The notes beneath the pieces are model-generated. The model did not search any database. It was given only the letters and a program-made list of their open reading frames with translations, and was not told the origin of the DNA. From Cepaea nemoralis (lineage: Eukaryota; Mollusca; Gastropoda; Stylommatophora; Helicidae), in contig JACEFZ010005530.1 in the NCBI GenBank assembly GCA_014155875.1, positions 40,001 to 104,000 of the forward strand: 64,000 nucleotides of DNA, in the 5' to 3' direction. This document shows, in pieces, positions 11,353 to 22,884 of the stretch. The position numbers were made by a program, and so were the translations under genes. Position 1 is the stretch's first letter. Each line of letters begins with the position of its first letter.

Positions 11353-11793
11353 AAGCGTGCAACTACAAGAATATACACAAGTCATATAGTGTTGGATTAC
11401 TTCTCGAGTGCAACTACACAAAAGAGTATTATGCTGAATATCACCACTCCATTAGCTGCCGGAAACGAGTTACTGACTCATAATATCACCACTACTTTTT
11501 TCTATCATTATGGCACTAACAAGAAAACTGTCTATATGTGTCTTGCAAGTAGTCAATTCTTTACATAAAATCGCAAGCTTACACGTCACATTAACACAGT
11601 TTATAACACCGAAACTCACATATGCCACAGATGTGACAATCTATACAACAGAAAAGACAATCTACAACGACACATAAAATCACATCATCAGACACCCACT
11701 TCATCAATAGCTATGGGCACTACACCCTCACTATTGAGACCACTACACTCTCAGTCGTTTTTGAAAAAAATCGAGACAGACAGCCACGAGTAG
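11353..11793 (+). pseudogene. Unrecognised reading frame with two C2H2 zinc fingers
   Basis: One frame stays open for about 147 codons with a single TAA at 11566-11568. At 11623-11688 it encodes a perfect C2H2 finger, CHRCDNLYNRKDNLQRHIKS followed by H (C-x2-C-x12-H-x3-4-H). Directly before it, at about 11539-11605, lies a second, damaged finger: CLASSQFFT, the stop, then NRKLTRHINTVY. In that finger the second Cys is Ser and the last His is Tyr. Each loss is one base from the standard residue. Upstream residues are Thr/Ser-rich and unlike anything I know. It lies inside the 13-kb inverted-repeat element and could be a relic of that element's own protein. The overlapping frame at 11193-11483 has no such motif. 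Function unknown. Confidence 0.55.
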
Positions 11794-12164
11794 TCACACA
11801 AACAATATTAACGAGTCAAGGGAGAAGAAAATTCACATAATGGTTGTGCATAAGCAGTGCTTTTTGTTGTGTTTCTATTAATAGAAGATTGTGTTTGTTA
11901 ATTATGTGTGTTCGTAATGCTGTTAATTCATATGACAACGAATAAAAATATTGTGTATATCACTGTGGTGTAATCATACCATGTATACCATTCCATATTG
12001 TACCAAAATTTTGTAAAATTTACTGTAAACACTGTAAATTAGCAGGTATATAATATAACTATGTCTGTTTGTTGGTATTTAGTGTTGCTTGTGTATATGA
12101 TTGTCATGTGGTGAAAGGGTGTCACATGTTGATGTATAAATTCAAGAAATAGATAGACCTAATT

Positions 12165-12815
12165 AAGTAAATATTTTAGCCAAATATGGAAAATATTATG
12201 GTCAAAATAAGAATATCTCAACCAAACTTATAACACACATAAGGAAAAAATGTTGGCCAGATCAAGAAATTTATCGGACCAAAATAAGAAAATGTGTTAC
12301 CCAAAGTAATAAAATGTTGGTCAAGTTAAGAAATATCTCGAACAAACTTATACATTTTTCGTGCAAGCGTATAAAATGTAGGAACATTTGATAACCAAAT
12401 GTGAAATATATTGACTAAGTAAAGAAATATCGCGTTCAAACTTATAAAAAGTAGGAACAGTTCTTTACCAAATAGGAAAAGTTTTGGCCAAGTAAAGAAA
12501 TATCTCGTCCAAGCTTTGTAAAAAGTAGGAACATTTCTTACCTAAATGTGAAAAATATTGGCCAAGTAAAGAAATACCGTGTCCAAACTTATAGAAAGTA
12601 AGGAAAATGTGGTACCCATAAGGGACAGTATTGGCCAAGCAAAGAAATATCTCGTCAAAACTTATAAAAAGTAGGAAACGTTGTTAACCAAATGTGAAAA
12701 AAATATTGACCGAGTAAAGAAATATTTCAAACAAATTTATAAAAATGTCATCCAAACTTATATAAAGTAGGAAACTTTGTTAACCAAATATGAACAAAAA
12801 ATATTGGCCATGAAA
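12165..12815. repeat. Degenerate tandem repeat, period about 70-75 bp
   Basis: About nine diverged units contain TTGGCCAAGTAAAGAAATAT, CTCGTCCAAACTTATAAAAA and GTAGGAACATTT..TTACCAAATGTG. It lies directly upstream of a LINE copy in the 13-kb element interior. Positions 11794-12164 are AT-rich with nothing recognised. Confidence 0.85.
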
Positions 12816-12824
12816 AGATATGTA

Positions 12825-14158
12825 TGTGGGTTTGTAGAAGGAAAGGGTACAGTAAATGCTGTGTATATGATGCGAACAGTTATTGATCGTGCTATAGAAG
12901 TAAACAAGGATATTCATCTTTACTTTATTGACTACACAAAGGCGTTAGATAGAGTTAGACATGTCAACACTGGTGCATATGCTTGCAGATATACAAATTG
13001 ATGGGAAAGACATTAGGCTTATACAAACATATATTGGAAACAACAAGCTGCCATAAGGATTGATAATGAAGTGAGACAATATCAAACCATTAAGAGAGGT
13101 GTTAGGCAGGGATGTGTAATGTCTCCAGATCTTTTTTCCCTATACAGTGAACATATTTTAAGAAATGTAGAAGATATAAATGGAATCAGCATTGGAGGAC
13201 GAAACATCAATAACATTAGATATACAGATGGTACAGTATTGATTGAAGACAATGCGCAGGATCTGCAACAATTAGTAGATGCGGTTGATGTACACAATGA
13301 GCAACTGGAGTTAGAATTAAATTGTAAAAGACACAGGTTATGGTAGTCACTAGGAAGAAAGAAGTACCACAATGTAAATGGGACTATTCTTCAACAAGTG
13401 AATCGGTACAATTATCTTGGAACAGTCATAGCATCTGATGGGAAATGCCTTGAAGAGATTAGAACAAGAATCGCCATGGCGAAAGTAGCCTTTAGCAAGA
13501 TGAAAAACATTTTGACCAATAAAAAGATGTCAACTTAACTCTTTCGCTACCAAGGGCCCATCTGTTGCCACATTGGATCCGCTGTGGTTGCAATTGGTAC
13601 TTTTATTGCGACAAAATGATCAGTGGTTTATTTGATACATTTCTGCTCCGTTTCGGAATGTTAAGTTGCAGTAAACTGAAAATTTACATGGCCTGAACAT
13701 ATCTTTATCATCATTGTGCGGTAAAACATTTGCATTTTATAACATTATTGTCACACTTGTGAAACTTGGACAATGAGCAGTCAAGCTGAAAAACATCCGA
13801 TGGCTGCATAAATGTGGTTTCTGAGGAAAATGCAAAGAATACCATGGACCGACAGAAAAACCAATGACCAAGTACTATTGGAGGCAAATGAAAATCGTAA
13901 ATTGATTAGAGAAATTAGACGTAGACAGTCAAAGTTTTTGGAAATGTTATGAGAAGAAATGGATTGGAGAACTTAATGACAACTGGCAATATCGAAGGGA
14001 ACAGACCAAGAGGAAGACCAAGTGGAAAATACCTGGATGGCTTGGCCACATAGCACAGACGAGAAGGAACACTGAGCTGATCCACGACTCTGGTGATCTA
14101 GTGAAATAGCGAGTCATGACCGTCAACGCTTTCCGGCAAGGCACATGATTGATTGATT
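12825..14158 (+). pseudogene. LINE-X copy 1: reverse transcriptase and 3' end
   Basis: It is a 5'-truncated non-LTR element. Visible blocks are FVEGKGTVNAVYMMRT, FIDYTKALDRVRH (palm motif A), RQGCVMSPDLFSLYSEHI, and NNIRYTDGTVLIEDN, in which the YADD catalytic motif has become YTDG. C-terminal pieces include KMKNI and, on the DNA, GGTTTCTGAGGAAAATGCAA. The 3' tail is (TGAT)n ending near 14158. A short tandem 3' tail without poly(A) is typical of RTE-like LINEs. Several stops and frameshifts are present. A block of unrelated DNA at 13537-13756 replaces part of the C-terminus. Other copies lie at 37491, 39745, 40387 and 41365. Confidence 0.85.
13537..13756. other. Unidentified insertion inside LINE-X copy 1
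   Basis: LINE-X similarity stops at GATGTCAAC and resumes at TGTGAAACTTGGACAATGAGC. Between them lies about 220 bp starting TTAACTCTTTCGCTACCAAGG, absent from the other copies, and some LINE sequence is missing. A start at TTAA followed by CTCTTTCGC recalls piggyBac-type MITE ends, but I see no matching right terminus or second TTAA, so it stays unclassified. Confidence 0.45.
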
Positions 14159-14289
14159 GATTGACTGATTGTGTTTTTTCTTATTTCTCGAGTTAAATAT
14201 TTATACTTCATCCTGCTGTTATCGGATTCACCTCTTTATGTTTCAGTTCCCTTTGTTGTTTTATTAATTCTAAAGTGTCTGATGTAATC

Positions 14290-15230
14290 CATGGCTTAAG
14301 TTGCTTTTCTTTGTCGGAATTAAATCTATGGCTGCAGTTATCAAAATATCTCTAGCTTGTACTGCCAGTTCATCAGGTGTCATTTCCTCTTGTACAGACA
14401 TCAAGGCCCCAAGTCGATTCCTAACTTCTACGGTGTATGCATCTGGTATTTTTGTGAGATCAAAACGAAGTGGCCTTGGTCCTTGGGGTAAGCTTTTTGA
14501 GTTTTAATTTCAGATCTGCTTCTAATAACTGATGATCTATATCACAGTCTGCACTTGGTTTGGTTTGGTTTTTGCAGATGTTATGCTTGATCTCCATCTT
14601 CTTTGTATTAAAATGTAATCTATATGATTTTTGGTAATACTGTCCGGGGACTTCCACGTGAAGAGTCTTCTTGGGTGTTGTTTAAAAAGTGTTTTGGCTA
14701 TCATTAACTCATTTTCTGCAAAATTCAATTAATTTGTCACCTTCATCATTTCTAATTCCCAATCCAAATTTTCATGAAACGTTTCTCTCATTTTCAGCTC
14801 TTCCTGTACCTACTTTTGAATTAAAATCTCTCAGTATTATTGCTATATCATTATGAGCAATCTCACTTACTGTGTCTTGCAGTGTGTTGTAAAAATCTTC
14901 AATTTCGTCCTCCTCTGCTGTTGAAGTAGGTGCTGTTTTTTGGACGGCCTTTAAGTCTAATAGTGAGGATTCTATCAATAACTGGGTTATATTCCAGTAA
15001 AGCTTTTGCCGTTGTTTTATCCAGACAAAATGCCACTCCACGCTGGCCTCCGACGTCTCTACCAGAATAAATGAAAAGACTTCCATTTTCAGTTGTAAAA
15101 TGTCCCTTGCCTTTCCAGCGATGTTCACTAATTCCTAAAATTTAAATATTTAACCTCCCAATCTCATCACATACTACTTTAAGCTTCCCCTCATACAGAC
15201 TTCTCACATTCTGCACAGTTGGCGCTTAAA
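14290..15230 (-). pseudogene. LINE endonuclease domain remnant
   Basis: On the minus strand, from 15230 downward, blocks of an apurinic-like (EEP) endonuclease appear in different frames. They include VRSLYEGKLKVV and LGISEHRWKGKG, then IDRILTIRLKGRP, then a DFNSKVGTG block (about 14772-14830). After that come IDYILIQRRWRSSI and ADCDIDHQLLEADLKLKLKK with the catalytic-type SDH/DIDH motif. This matches the endonuclease half of RTE/craniofacial-development-protein-2-like LINEs. Frameshifts and stops are frequent. It may be the 5' half of a LINE-X-type element in the opposite orientation to its neighbour. Confidence 0.75.
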
Positions 15231-15402
15231 TTTACTACAGGTTCCGAAGCCTAGATTGGACTTATACAAAACGTTTTTCGCGTATTCTGGTACTCACTTG
15301 TGGAATAGCCTTCCACCAGATCTGAAAACTCCAATGAGTCCCCACACATTCAACCGAAAACTCTTTCAACACTTACTTCATATCGACTATATGCAACCAT
15401 AA
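15200..15402 (+). pseudogene. C-terminus of a second LINE type
   Basis: The frame ending TAA at 15400-15402 reads FFAYSGTHLWNSLPPDLK and then HTFNRKLFQHLL. The 'SG...WNSLP..L......F...L' block is the usual C-terminal end of CR1/L2/jockey-type ORF2. It overlaps the edge of the opposite-strand endonuclease remnant. Confidence 0.6.
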
Positions 15403-15420
15403 GTCACCTACTGGTATAAC

Positions 15421-15491
15421 ATTTTATTTACTATAATTCTTCACTGTGTGTGTGAGTGAGAGAGTGGGTGAGAGAGTGAGAGAGTGAGTAT

Positions 15492-15548
<57 letters not shown>

Positions 15549-15638
15549 AGAGTATGAATGCGCATGTGCCTGAATGAGTGCAAATGTGAGTGAGTGTGTG
15601 TGCACGTATGTGTGAGAGATTGTGTGAGAGAATGAGTG

Positions 15639-15676
<38 letters not shown>

Positions 15677-16007
15677 GTTGTGTTGTGTGTCTGCCTGTCT
15701 GTGTGATATAGTGAGAAAGTGAGTGAGTGAGTGTGAGTTAGAGAACCAGTGAGTGAGTGAGTAAGGGAGCGTTATGGTGAGTGAGTGAGAGATAGAATTT
15801 GTGGGTATGTGTGTATGTGCGTGATTGAATGAATGTGAGAAGGAGTGAGTGTGTGAGAGAGAGAGGGGGGAGAGAGAGTGGGTGAGTGAGAGAGTGCATA
15901 AGAAAGTGAATGAGTGAAAGTGAGTGAGTGTGTGTGTCTGTTTGCTTGTCTGTGTGTGCGATTAAGAGAGTGAGTTAGAGTGGTGTAGAGAGTAAATGAG
16001 TGAGCGT

Positions 16008-16052
<45 letters not shown>

Positions 16053-16236
16053 AGAGAGTGAGTGTAAGTGGGAGAGTGAGTGAGAGATTGAGTGAGAGCG
16101 AATATGTGAGTATGTGTGTGTGTAAGAGAGGGCGAGTGTGAGAGTGAGTGTGTATAAGTGAGAGTGAGAGAGTGAGAGAGAGGGAGAGAATGAGACAATG
16201 AGAGATAGTGTGTCAGTGTGCATGAAAGAAAAATAA
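15421..16236. repeat. GA/TG-rich low-complexity DNA
   Basis: Purine-rich sequence with (GA)n cores at about 15495-15543, 15642-15672 and 16012-16049, joined by GTGAGTGAGTGAG-type degenerate repeats. Long reading frames across it consist of Ser-Leu or Arg-Glu repeats and are artefacts. Confidence 0.9.
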
Positions 16237-16366
<130 letters not shown>

Positions 16367-16578
16367 GAGCGCAAGCATGTCATTATGCCATATTTTTTCT
16401 GTGTCCTCATCTTTCATTTTAACATTTTTACTGCCAATCGAATTTAACATGCACTGCTTATTTCATCATGTGTATGTCAATTCCAGGAATTATCTTACAG
16501 AATTGCACCACTATTTGTTTTTACAGTACACAATGTAAAACATATTTTCATCACCATTTTCCATAATTTCCATATCCT

Positions 16579-16597
16579 CCCCCCCCCCCCCCCCCCC
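16579..16597. repeat. C19 homopolymer
   Basis: Nineteen consecutive Cs after CATATCCT. Its length may be uncertain in the assembly. Confidence 0.9.
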
Positions 16598-16687
16598 AAT
16601 ATTGAATGTTCTTGTGAGAATGCTCAAGAAAGTCGACAGTGTGTGAGTTTGAAAAGTGTAGGAGTTTATTCATATTAGTTTTAGTGA

Positions 16688-18345
16688 TTATGTGAGGCAG
16701 CGTGTATGTGTGTGGATGGGTTTGTGTGTATGTGTGTGTGAGTGTTTATATATGTGGATGTATGTGTGTGTGTGTGTGCATGTCTGTATGTGTGTACATG
16801 TGTATATGTGTATATGTGTGTGTACATGTGTGTAAGTGTGTGTAAGTGTGTGTGCTTGTGTGTGTATGTCTGTACGTGTTTTTATGTGTGCGTACATGTG
16901 TTTATATGTATGTGCGTGTGTATATGTGTGTATGTGTGTGCATGTTCGTGTGTGTATGCGTATATGTTTGTGTGTGTAAGTGTAAAATGCATGCAGTGTA
17001 TGCGAGGGGGTGATGGTGTGTATGATGCCTGTGTGAGTGTCTGAGGGATGTGTGTGTGTGGGATGTATGTGTGTGGGTGGATGCTTGATGTGTGGGTGGG
17101 TGAAGGAATGCGTGGTCGGTGGGTGTGTTTGTGTGGGTGAATGATGTTTGGGTGGTGGTTGGAGGTGTGGGGGTTTTGGTGGGTCGTGGTTTGTGTTTGT
17201 ATGGAATGTATATGTGGGCGAGTGGGTGAGGGATGTGTGGGTGAATTGGTGTGTGGGATATGTGTGTGGTTTGGGGATGCGTGTGTGATGGGTTTGGGCA
17301 ATGGGTGTGGGAATGTGTTTGGTGGGGGATATGTCTGTGTGGGTGGGGGTGTGTGTGGGTGGGGTATTTGTGGGTGGGTGGGATTAGTATGTGAATGAGT
17401 GGATATATGTGGGAGATGAGTGTATGGGTGGGAGATGTGTGTGTGGGTGGGAAGATGTGTGTGGGTGGCGATGTGTGTGGGTGCTGGGTGTGTGTGTCTT
17501 GGTGGGAGGTGTGTGTTTGTGGATGTGGGATGTGTTGGTGGGTGGGGATGATTGTGTGAGGGTTGAGTGTATGGTGGGAGAGTGTATGGGTGGGAATATT
17601 GTGTGAGTGTATAGGTGGGGTGTGTATGGGTGGGGGATGTGTGGATAAGGGATGTGTGATTGGGGGATGGCTGATTGTGCGGTGGGTGGGTGGTGGAGGT
17701 TTGGGTGGGTGAGTGTGTGTAAGCTGGGGGTGGGGATGTGTGTTTGTGGGCGTGGGATGTGTGTGTGGGTAGGGGAGATTGTGTTGGTGGTGATGTGTGA
17801 AAGTGGGTGGGGGTATGTGCGTGGCTGCTAGTTTTGGTGTGGGTAGGTGCGTGATGCGTGGACTGGCGGGGATATGTGTGTATAGGTCGGGATGTGTGGT
17901 TGGTGGATGTGTGTTTGACTGGGTGGTTGGGGTTCAGTGCGTGTGTGGTGGATGATATGTGGGTGGTTGAGTGTTGATTGGTTAAGGGATGAGTGGAGGA
18001 TGTGTGTGCTGGGTGGGGAGATGTGTGGAGGTGGGGGATGTGTGGGGTGGTGATGGGTGGGCGGGTGCAAGTATATGTGCCTGGGCATGTGGGTGGGTGG
18101 GGGATGTGTGTGCGTGGGGGAAGTGTGGTGGGTGGGAGATGTGTGTGTGTGTGTGTGTGTGTGATTTTGGGGAGATGTCTGTAGGTGGGAGATGTGTGTG
18201 GGTGTGACATGTGTGGGTGGGGTATGGATGTATGGGGTATGGATGGATGAGTGGGGGCTTTATGTGTTCCTGGTGGTGTGTGTGTGTTGTTGGGTGGGTG
18301 ATGTGTTGGTGGAAGGGGGATGGGTGGATGGTTGGGGATATGTCT
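16688..18345. repeat. GT/GGGTG-rich minisatellite-like DNA
   Basis: About 1.65 kb made almost only of TGTG, GGGTG, GGATG and GGGAT words with no fixed period. The left third is (TGTA/TGTG)-rich and the rest is GGGTGGG-rich. G-tracts lie on the plus strand, so G-quadruplex formation is plausible. The antisense strand has few stop codons, which leaves a 501-codon His/Pro/Thr frame (16882-18387). Its composition follows directly from the repeat and it is not called as a gene. Confidence 0.9.
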
Positions 18346-18528
18346 CATAACATGGTAATATGCATTGTTTATGATTACAACATTCATTTGACAATGTTTT
18401 TTTCAATGTGAATGTATTATGCATTATTGATGAACGAAACATGAGTGATTGGAAGGGCTGAATGCAAGACGGGCCTGCGTGCCCAATTTATTACGCTTTG
18501 AAAATAAAGTCCGTTCGTTCATTCGTTC

Positions 18529-18546
18529 GAAGGATAGAATCACGCC

Positions 18547-18623
<77 letters not shown>

Positions 18624-19819
18624 AGTCAATAGTCAGACGAAGTACTGGTATCACACCAATGTCACAAAAGAACGGAAACAGGGTGGAAGACAGAGAGAAC
18701 CATCGATAAAATACGAGTCATACGCACTGCCACGAGGACCACTAGTTTATACACTCAGAAACGGCGACCACTATGTTATACCCTCTGCCACACTGACCAC
18801 TTGGTCATACTCACTGCAACGCTGGCCTCCTGGATAGTGACTTTGACACCCCGACTCAACCCTACAACCATTCCGCGACTTGAAACGTCCACCTCTTTAC
18901 GAACGAAAACCCGTATTACATCCACTCCACAGCCACTCCCCCAGTCGTCCACCCCTTAATAATGATCGGAATCACTTATCTAGGTACTATTCCACTCACC
19001 CACCACTTAACAACGAATTACACTAATTCATAACCACTACAACCAGTAATACCGACCGTCTGTACTTGTTAAGGTATTTATTTGAAGAGCTGTAACCCGT
19101 ATGATGATAGTGTTCAGAAGCACTTATCTAGCTACTCCACGACTCACCAACCCTTAATAAAGTTTACTTTTTATAGGTTTTCATTTGTAACCCGTAAGAG
19201 GATAGTCTTTAAATCACTACGACCCTCTACAGATCACTAATAACCGCTACCCACCACTTAACAACGATCTTCACCAAGCAATACCCACTACAATCAATAA
19301 TATCGACCTTCTGTACTTTGTAATGTTTTCATTTGTAACCTATGATGATAGTTTTTAAACCAGTGCGACCTCTACGTATCAATAATAACGCCACCCACCC
19401 CTTTACAACGAATTTCACTAACACATACCCACTACAACCAATAATACTGACCATCTTTACGTTTCATGGTTTTCATTTGTCACCCTATGATAATAGTGTT
19501 TAAACCACAACGATCCTATACAGATCACTAATAACCGCTATCTTTTATTTTCAATCGATAACAATAAAAATACAAATAAAGAAATAAAACAAATTCCAGA
19601 CATAATTTACCTTTTAATATTTAAAGTTTAAATTTAAAACCCCCCAAAACCGGAAGTAGCTAGGGACAAAAGCGCGCGAAATTTGAAAAATTAGGTCAAA
19701 TGAGGTCTGCTTTTGTGACGAAACGCTTTCGATGCTAGTCTCTGTATATAGTAATATATACCTTGACCTAGATGGTGCTGCACCAGATTTACTCCTCCTT
19801 TACAACATCCCTTACTACT
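18529..19819 (-). repeat. Right terminal inverted repeat of the 13-kb element
   Basis: Reverse complement of 6843-8180. It runs from GAAGGATAGAATCACGCCGA at the inner end, through (CA)n and the GACCACT..GTCATAC blocks and the inverted 150-bp units (about 19000-19545), to CTTTACAACATCCCTTACTACT at the outer end. It is about 50 bp shorter than the left arm. Confidence 0.85.
18549..18615. repeat. (CA)n microsatellite
   Basis: About 33 CA units in the right arm. The matching place in the left arm (about 8110-8150) is a shorter TG-rich stretch, so this array expanded on one side only. Confidence 0.95.
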
Positions 19820-19857
19820 CCCGGTGCAATGAAATCTATCTTCTTGCCTTTTGAAAA
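19820..19857 (+). mobile_element. SINE-A copy, detached 3' tail
   Basis: CCGGTGCAATGAAATC followed by TATCTTCTTGCCTTTT. It matches the tails of the SINE-A copies at 31742 and 56094 and completes the head at 6636-6842 across the 13-kb insertion. Confidence 0.8.
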
Positions 19858-20157
19858 TTTACTACGCTTTTTTATATAAAGAAATCCTCTACCTACATGA
19901 CGAACTTGAGATCATAACCAATATCTATCTGTCTGCTGCTCTCAAGCTCATCCCACCAGCTGCTAACATAGTTTCACAGTGCCTTGGGTGACTGGTTAAA
20001 CGGGCACTTCATATTGCCCAGGGGTGTAAGCTAGTGGAATGAAGGGGGTCTCTTACTTCTCCTTTGAAAGGTGATACCTCTACATCACTACCCCAGAAGA
20101 ACTGGGTATTAAAGAAGATTGGCTTTTAAGACAAAAAAAAATTGAGGGAAATATTTT

Positions 20158-20333
20158 TGGCATGTAAAAAGACACGAGTAGCCGGGAAAGATTATTATTG
20201 AGGTAGGTGTACCAGACAAGCGGAGAAGAGGCCGACCACAACTTAGACTGAATAAAGATGTGATAGATGATTTACACATGGCAGCAACAGAGTCTGGTGC
20301 ACGGCAGACACAAATTTATTTAGGAAAGATTTA
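20158..20333 (+). pseudogene. LINE ORF2 C-terminal fragment
   Basis: One frame reads WHVKRHE, a stop, then PGKIIIEVGVPDKRRRGRPQ and LNKDVIDDLHMAATESGA. 'GHV.R ... RRGRP...W/L..D' is the standard tail of LINE ORF2 proteins. No palm domain is seen upstream. Positions 19858-20157 hold nothing I recognise. Confidence 0.6.
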
Positions 20334-20639
20334 AAAAAGTTTACAATGCCACTGTCACTGTGACACGAACATCAACTTCCAGATCTGTCATGTCTCTGCC
20401 AATAGAACACATACTCCAATGTGTTATTTTAAGCAGCGTCCTCTGCATAGTGAAGGCATAGAGACTGAGACCGACAAACACGATGGCGGGCACAGGGCAT
20501 TACAGGCACTCTGCCCACGACATGCACGATGCCGGGAAACAGGGAAAGATCGAAACATTTCCGTTAGCTGTGATGGAAGCGACGTTCTGCAAATACCTTT
20601 CCACTGATGATGAACTAAACAACCAAGTTATTTGCGTGT

Positions 20640-20815
20640 CTTGTCAGGTTTTGCAATAAACCCCAGCATGTATTGGCTGTGGGTGATTTACTAAACAATT
20701 GTTTGTTCAGTAGTTTGCCATTGCTTTCTGAGCGGTCGACACCTCATACTAACGAACACAAGACAAAACGATATGCTTCCAAATCGCCCGCGGCTCATTT
20801 GAACCCCTCTATTCG
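20640..20815 (-). mobile_element. SINE-B copy (partial)
   Basis: It has the SINE-B landmarks CCCCAGCATGTATTGGCTGT, CAGTAGTTTGCCATTGCTTT and GAGCGGTCG. The tRNA-like head beyond AAATCGCCCGCGGC is mostly lost. Confidence 0.7.
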
Positions 20816-20829
20816 GTTAACAGTTAGTT

Positions 20830-21045
20830 GCATATTCTTCACAGGACATCACAGTCAACCCCAACATGTTTTGGCTGTTTTTTATTTATTGGCAAGTTTA
20901 CGGTCAGTAGTTTGCCATTGATTTCTGAACTTCCGGCACCCTTACCATTGTATACAGACCATTGCAAAAGGGTCTGCTGCCAAATCGCCGCAGTTTTGTT
21001 TCGAAAGTGGTATTAGGGATTACGAATTACGTTCACAACCCCTTC
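20830..21045 (-). mobile_element. SINE-B copy
   Basis: Runs from CACAGGACATCACAGTCAAC through TTTGCCATTGATTTCTGAAC to the tRNA-like head (GTTTCGAAAGTGG, GGGATTACGAATTACG). It directly follows another partial copy in the same orientation. Confidence 0.75.
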
Positions 21046-21219
21046 ATGTTGGGGGATTGTGACACTGCGTTTCCCTAACCCTTAAGCCATAGATGCCATA
21101 ACATTGTCTACAGACACACTGACGTAGAGAAAAAGAAAATGCGTCAACAAACAGACAAAGACATAAAAGAGTTGGAACTCCTGTTTTGAATGTTGCTTAA
21201 TATTAAAGGCGCTTTAAAC

Positions 21220-21695
21220 CAGTGGTTCTCAACCGGTGGGGAATCCCCCCCCCCCCCCTGGGGGGAATTTTAGGGTTTCCAAGGGGGGGGGGGGGAGGAG
21301 GAGGAATTAAGATTATTTCAAGATCGCGTTAATACAAGAACCGATTACTTGATACTGTTTTCCCTTCATATTTTACGGTTCTGTAGTCTCACCCTTCTAA
21401 AATTCATGTTATAGAGTACGTAGACCCACAAATCACGTTGTATGTGGACATCTAGACTTGTTTTAGTATGTGCTAATAAATTTAGCTCCCATTATTATGT
21501 ATACTGTGTAAAAAAAAGGGGGGGGGGATTTTTAGCTTGGAAATACGAAGGGGGGGGGGGGAATGACGTTTTGAAAATATGGTGAAGGGAGGCACGGGCC
21601 AAATATTTAGGTAGGAAATACGAAAAAGGGGGGGGGGATGACGTTCTGAAAATATGTGAAGGGGAGCACGGGCCAAAAAAAGTTGAGAACCACTG
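21220..21695. mobile_element. hAT MITE with perfect ends and 8-bp TSD
   Basis: The left end CAGTGGTTCTCAAC and right end GTTGAGAACCACTG are exact inverted repeats. The flanks are CTTTAAAC at 21212-21219 and again at 21696-21703. The 476-bp body has no coding capacity. It contains C and G homopolymers and an internal direct repeat of about 65 bp (GGAAATACGAA, G-run, ATGACGTT, TGAAAATATG, GCACGGGCCAAA) at about 21537-21600 and 21616-21675. Confidence 0.97.
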
Positions 21696-21703
21696 CTTTA
21701 AAC

Positions 21704-22884
21704 GGACGTGATCAGCGTCAACATTAACTTGGATGTGATCAAGTTCTAAGTCAGTTAGAACACTACAAACTGCTAGGTACATGCAACTCCTATAAAATAG
21801 TAATACATAATACACACAAACACAATGTACATACCTTACAATGAACTCCAATACAGAGTCGTAAGGTATGCACACCGTGTCTGTGTGTATTATCTCTCAC
21901 GTTGTCGCAGGAGTTCCGCGGATCTACCTGTCTTTATTTTCTATTATTGTATCCTGCTGCAGTCGTCACTTCTCTTATATAAGTAAGTTGCTCAACATAA
22001 CATCCATGTTGCTGTAAAACATGTTTTTATCTACTTTTAGCAGATTAGTATTAATTATTACGTTTTATTTCGCTCGTCAGTCAATTTAATACTCCAGAGT
22101 GCCACACGAAAAGTTCGGATGCATGCAGAGGAATTATTAAAATTAAATTATCTTGTTATTTCGAAAATAGCTTCCATTTTGTAATTAACTTTCAAGAGTT
22201 AGCGATTCGAGCTGCAAAATTAATTCATTTTCTGGCTTGAATATTTTTAAGCCTTCTGTTTTTCCCTACTCTGTCATGTGATTTATTTTCTCTATTATTC
22301 TGATTTGTCCAGTTTTATCTGTGCTGTTTCACATTGCTTTTGTTTCTGACTTCTTGTCTTATTCTTCCTTCTTCCATAATTATAAATTAACAATCTCTTG
22401 CTACTTTCCTATTTCACTGCGTCCTTTCATCTATTAACCCTTTGTTGTGATTTCTCTATTCTAAACTCCATCCCCCACGGTGATTCACGTTTGAATTATT
22501 TCTTCATTTGGCTGCATTTTAAAATAATATTATTACTTTTTGTTCAAATGTACTGAAACAGAAGATGTTCCCAATTAGACCAACTGACTGGCGTTAACGG
22601 AAAATTCCTATATTGAAAAATCTATCGCGCAGGAAGACCAGGTTCAATCCATAGAAATGAACACATTGTCCTGACACTGTGTCGTCATGACCTCCCATAC
22701 TTTAACATCATTAAATTTCTTTCAAACATTTTAAACTTCACCATATTCATCAGTATCCAAGATAATCTTGAGAGCTGGGTCTGAATTTTCTAGGTGATTA
22801 AATACCACATGCATCTGCCTTGTGAAGATCCATTTAATTCATACTGACTGGAACTTTGTAGTCTTGATAGACAATCGTTTGTAA
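21704..22884. other. AT-rich interval, nothing recognised
   Basis: No motif-bearing frame, tandem repeat or mobile-element end is visible. The base composition is ordinary for the window. Confidence 0.5.

Noticed and set aside
11193..11483. 96-codon frame as a gene
   Set aside because: The overlapping frame 11353-11793 carries clear zinc-finger motifs. This one has none.
16688..18345. Telomeric or interstitial telomere repeat
   Set aside because: Words such as GGGTG and TGTGG are irregular. No TTAGGG or other fixed telomere unit.
16882..18387. 501-codon His/Pro/Thr-rich open frame on the minus strand
   Set aside because: It is the antisense of a TGTG/GGGTG low-complexity tract. Its composition is dictated by the repeat, and there is no domain, splice context or codon signal.
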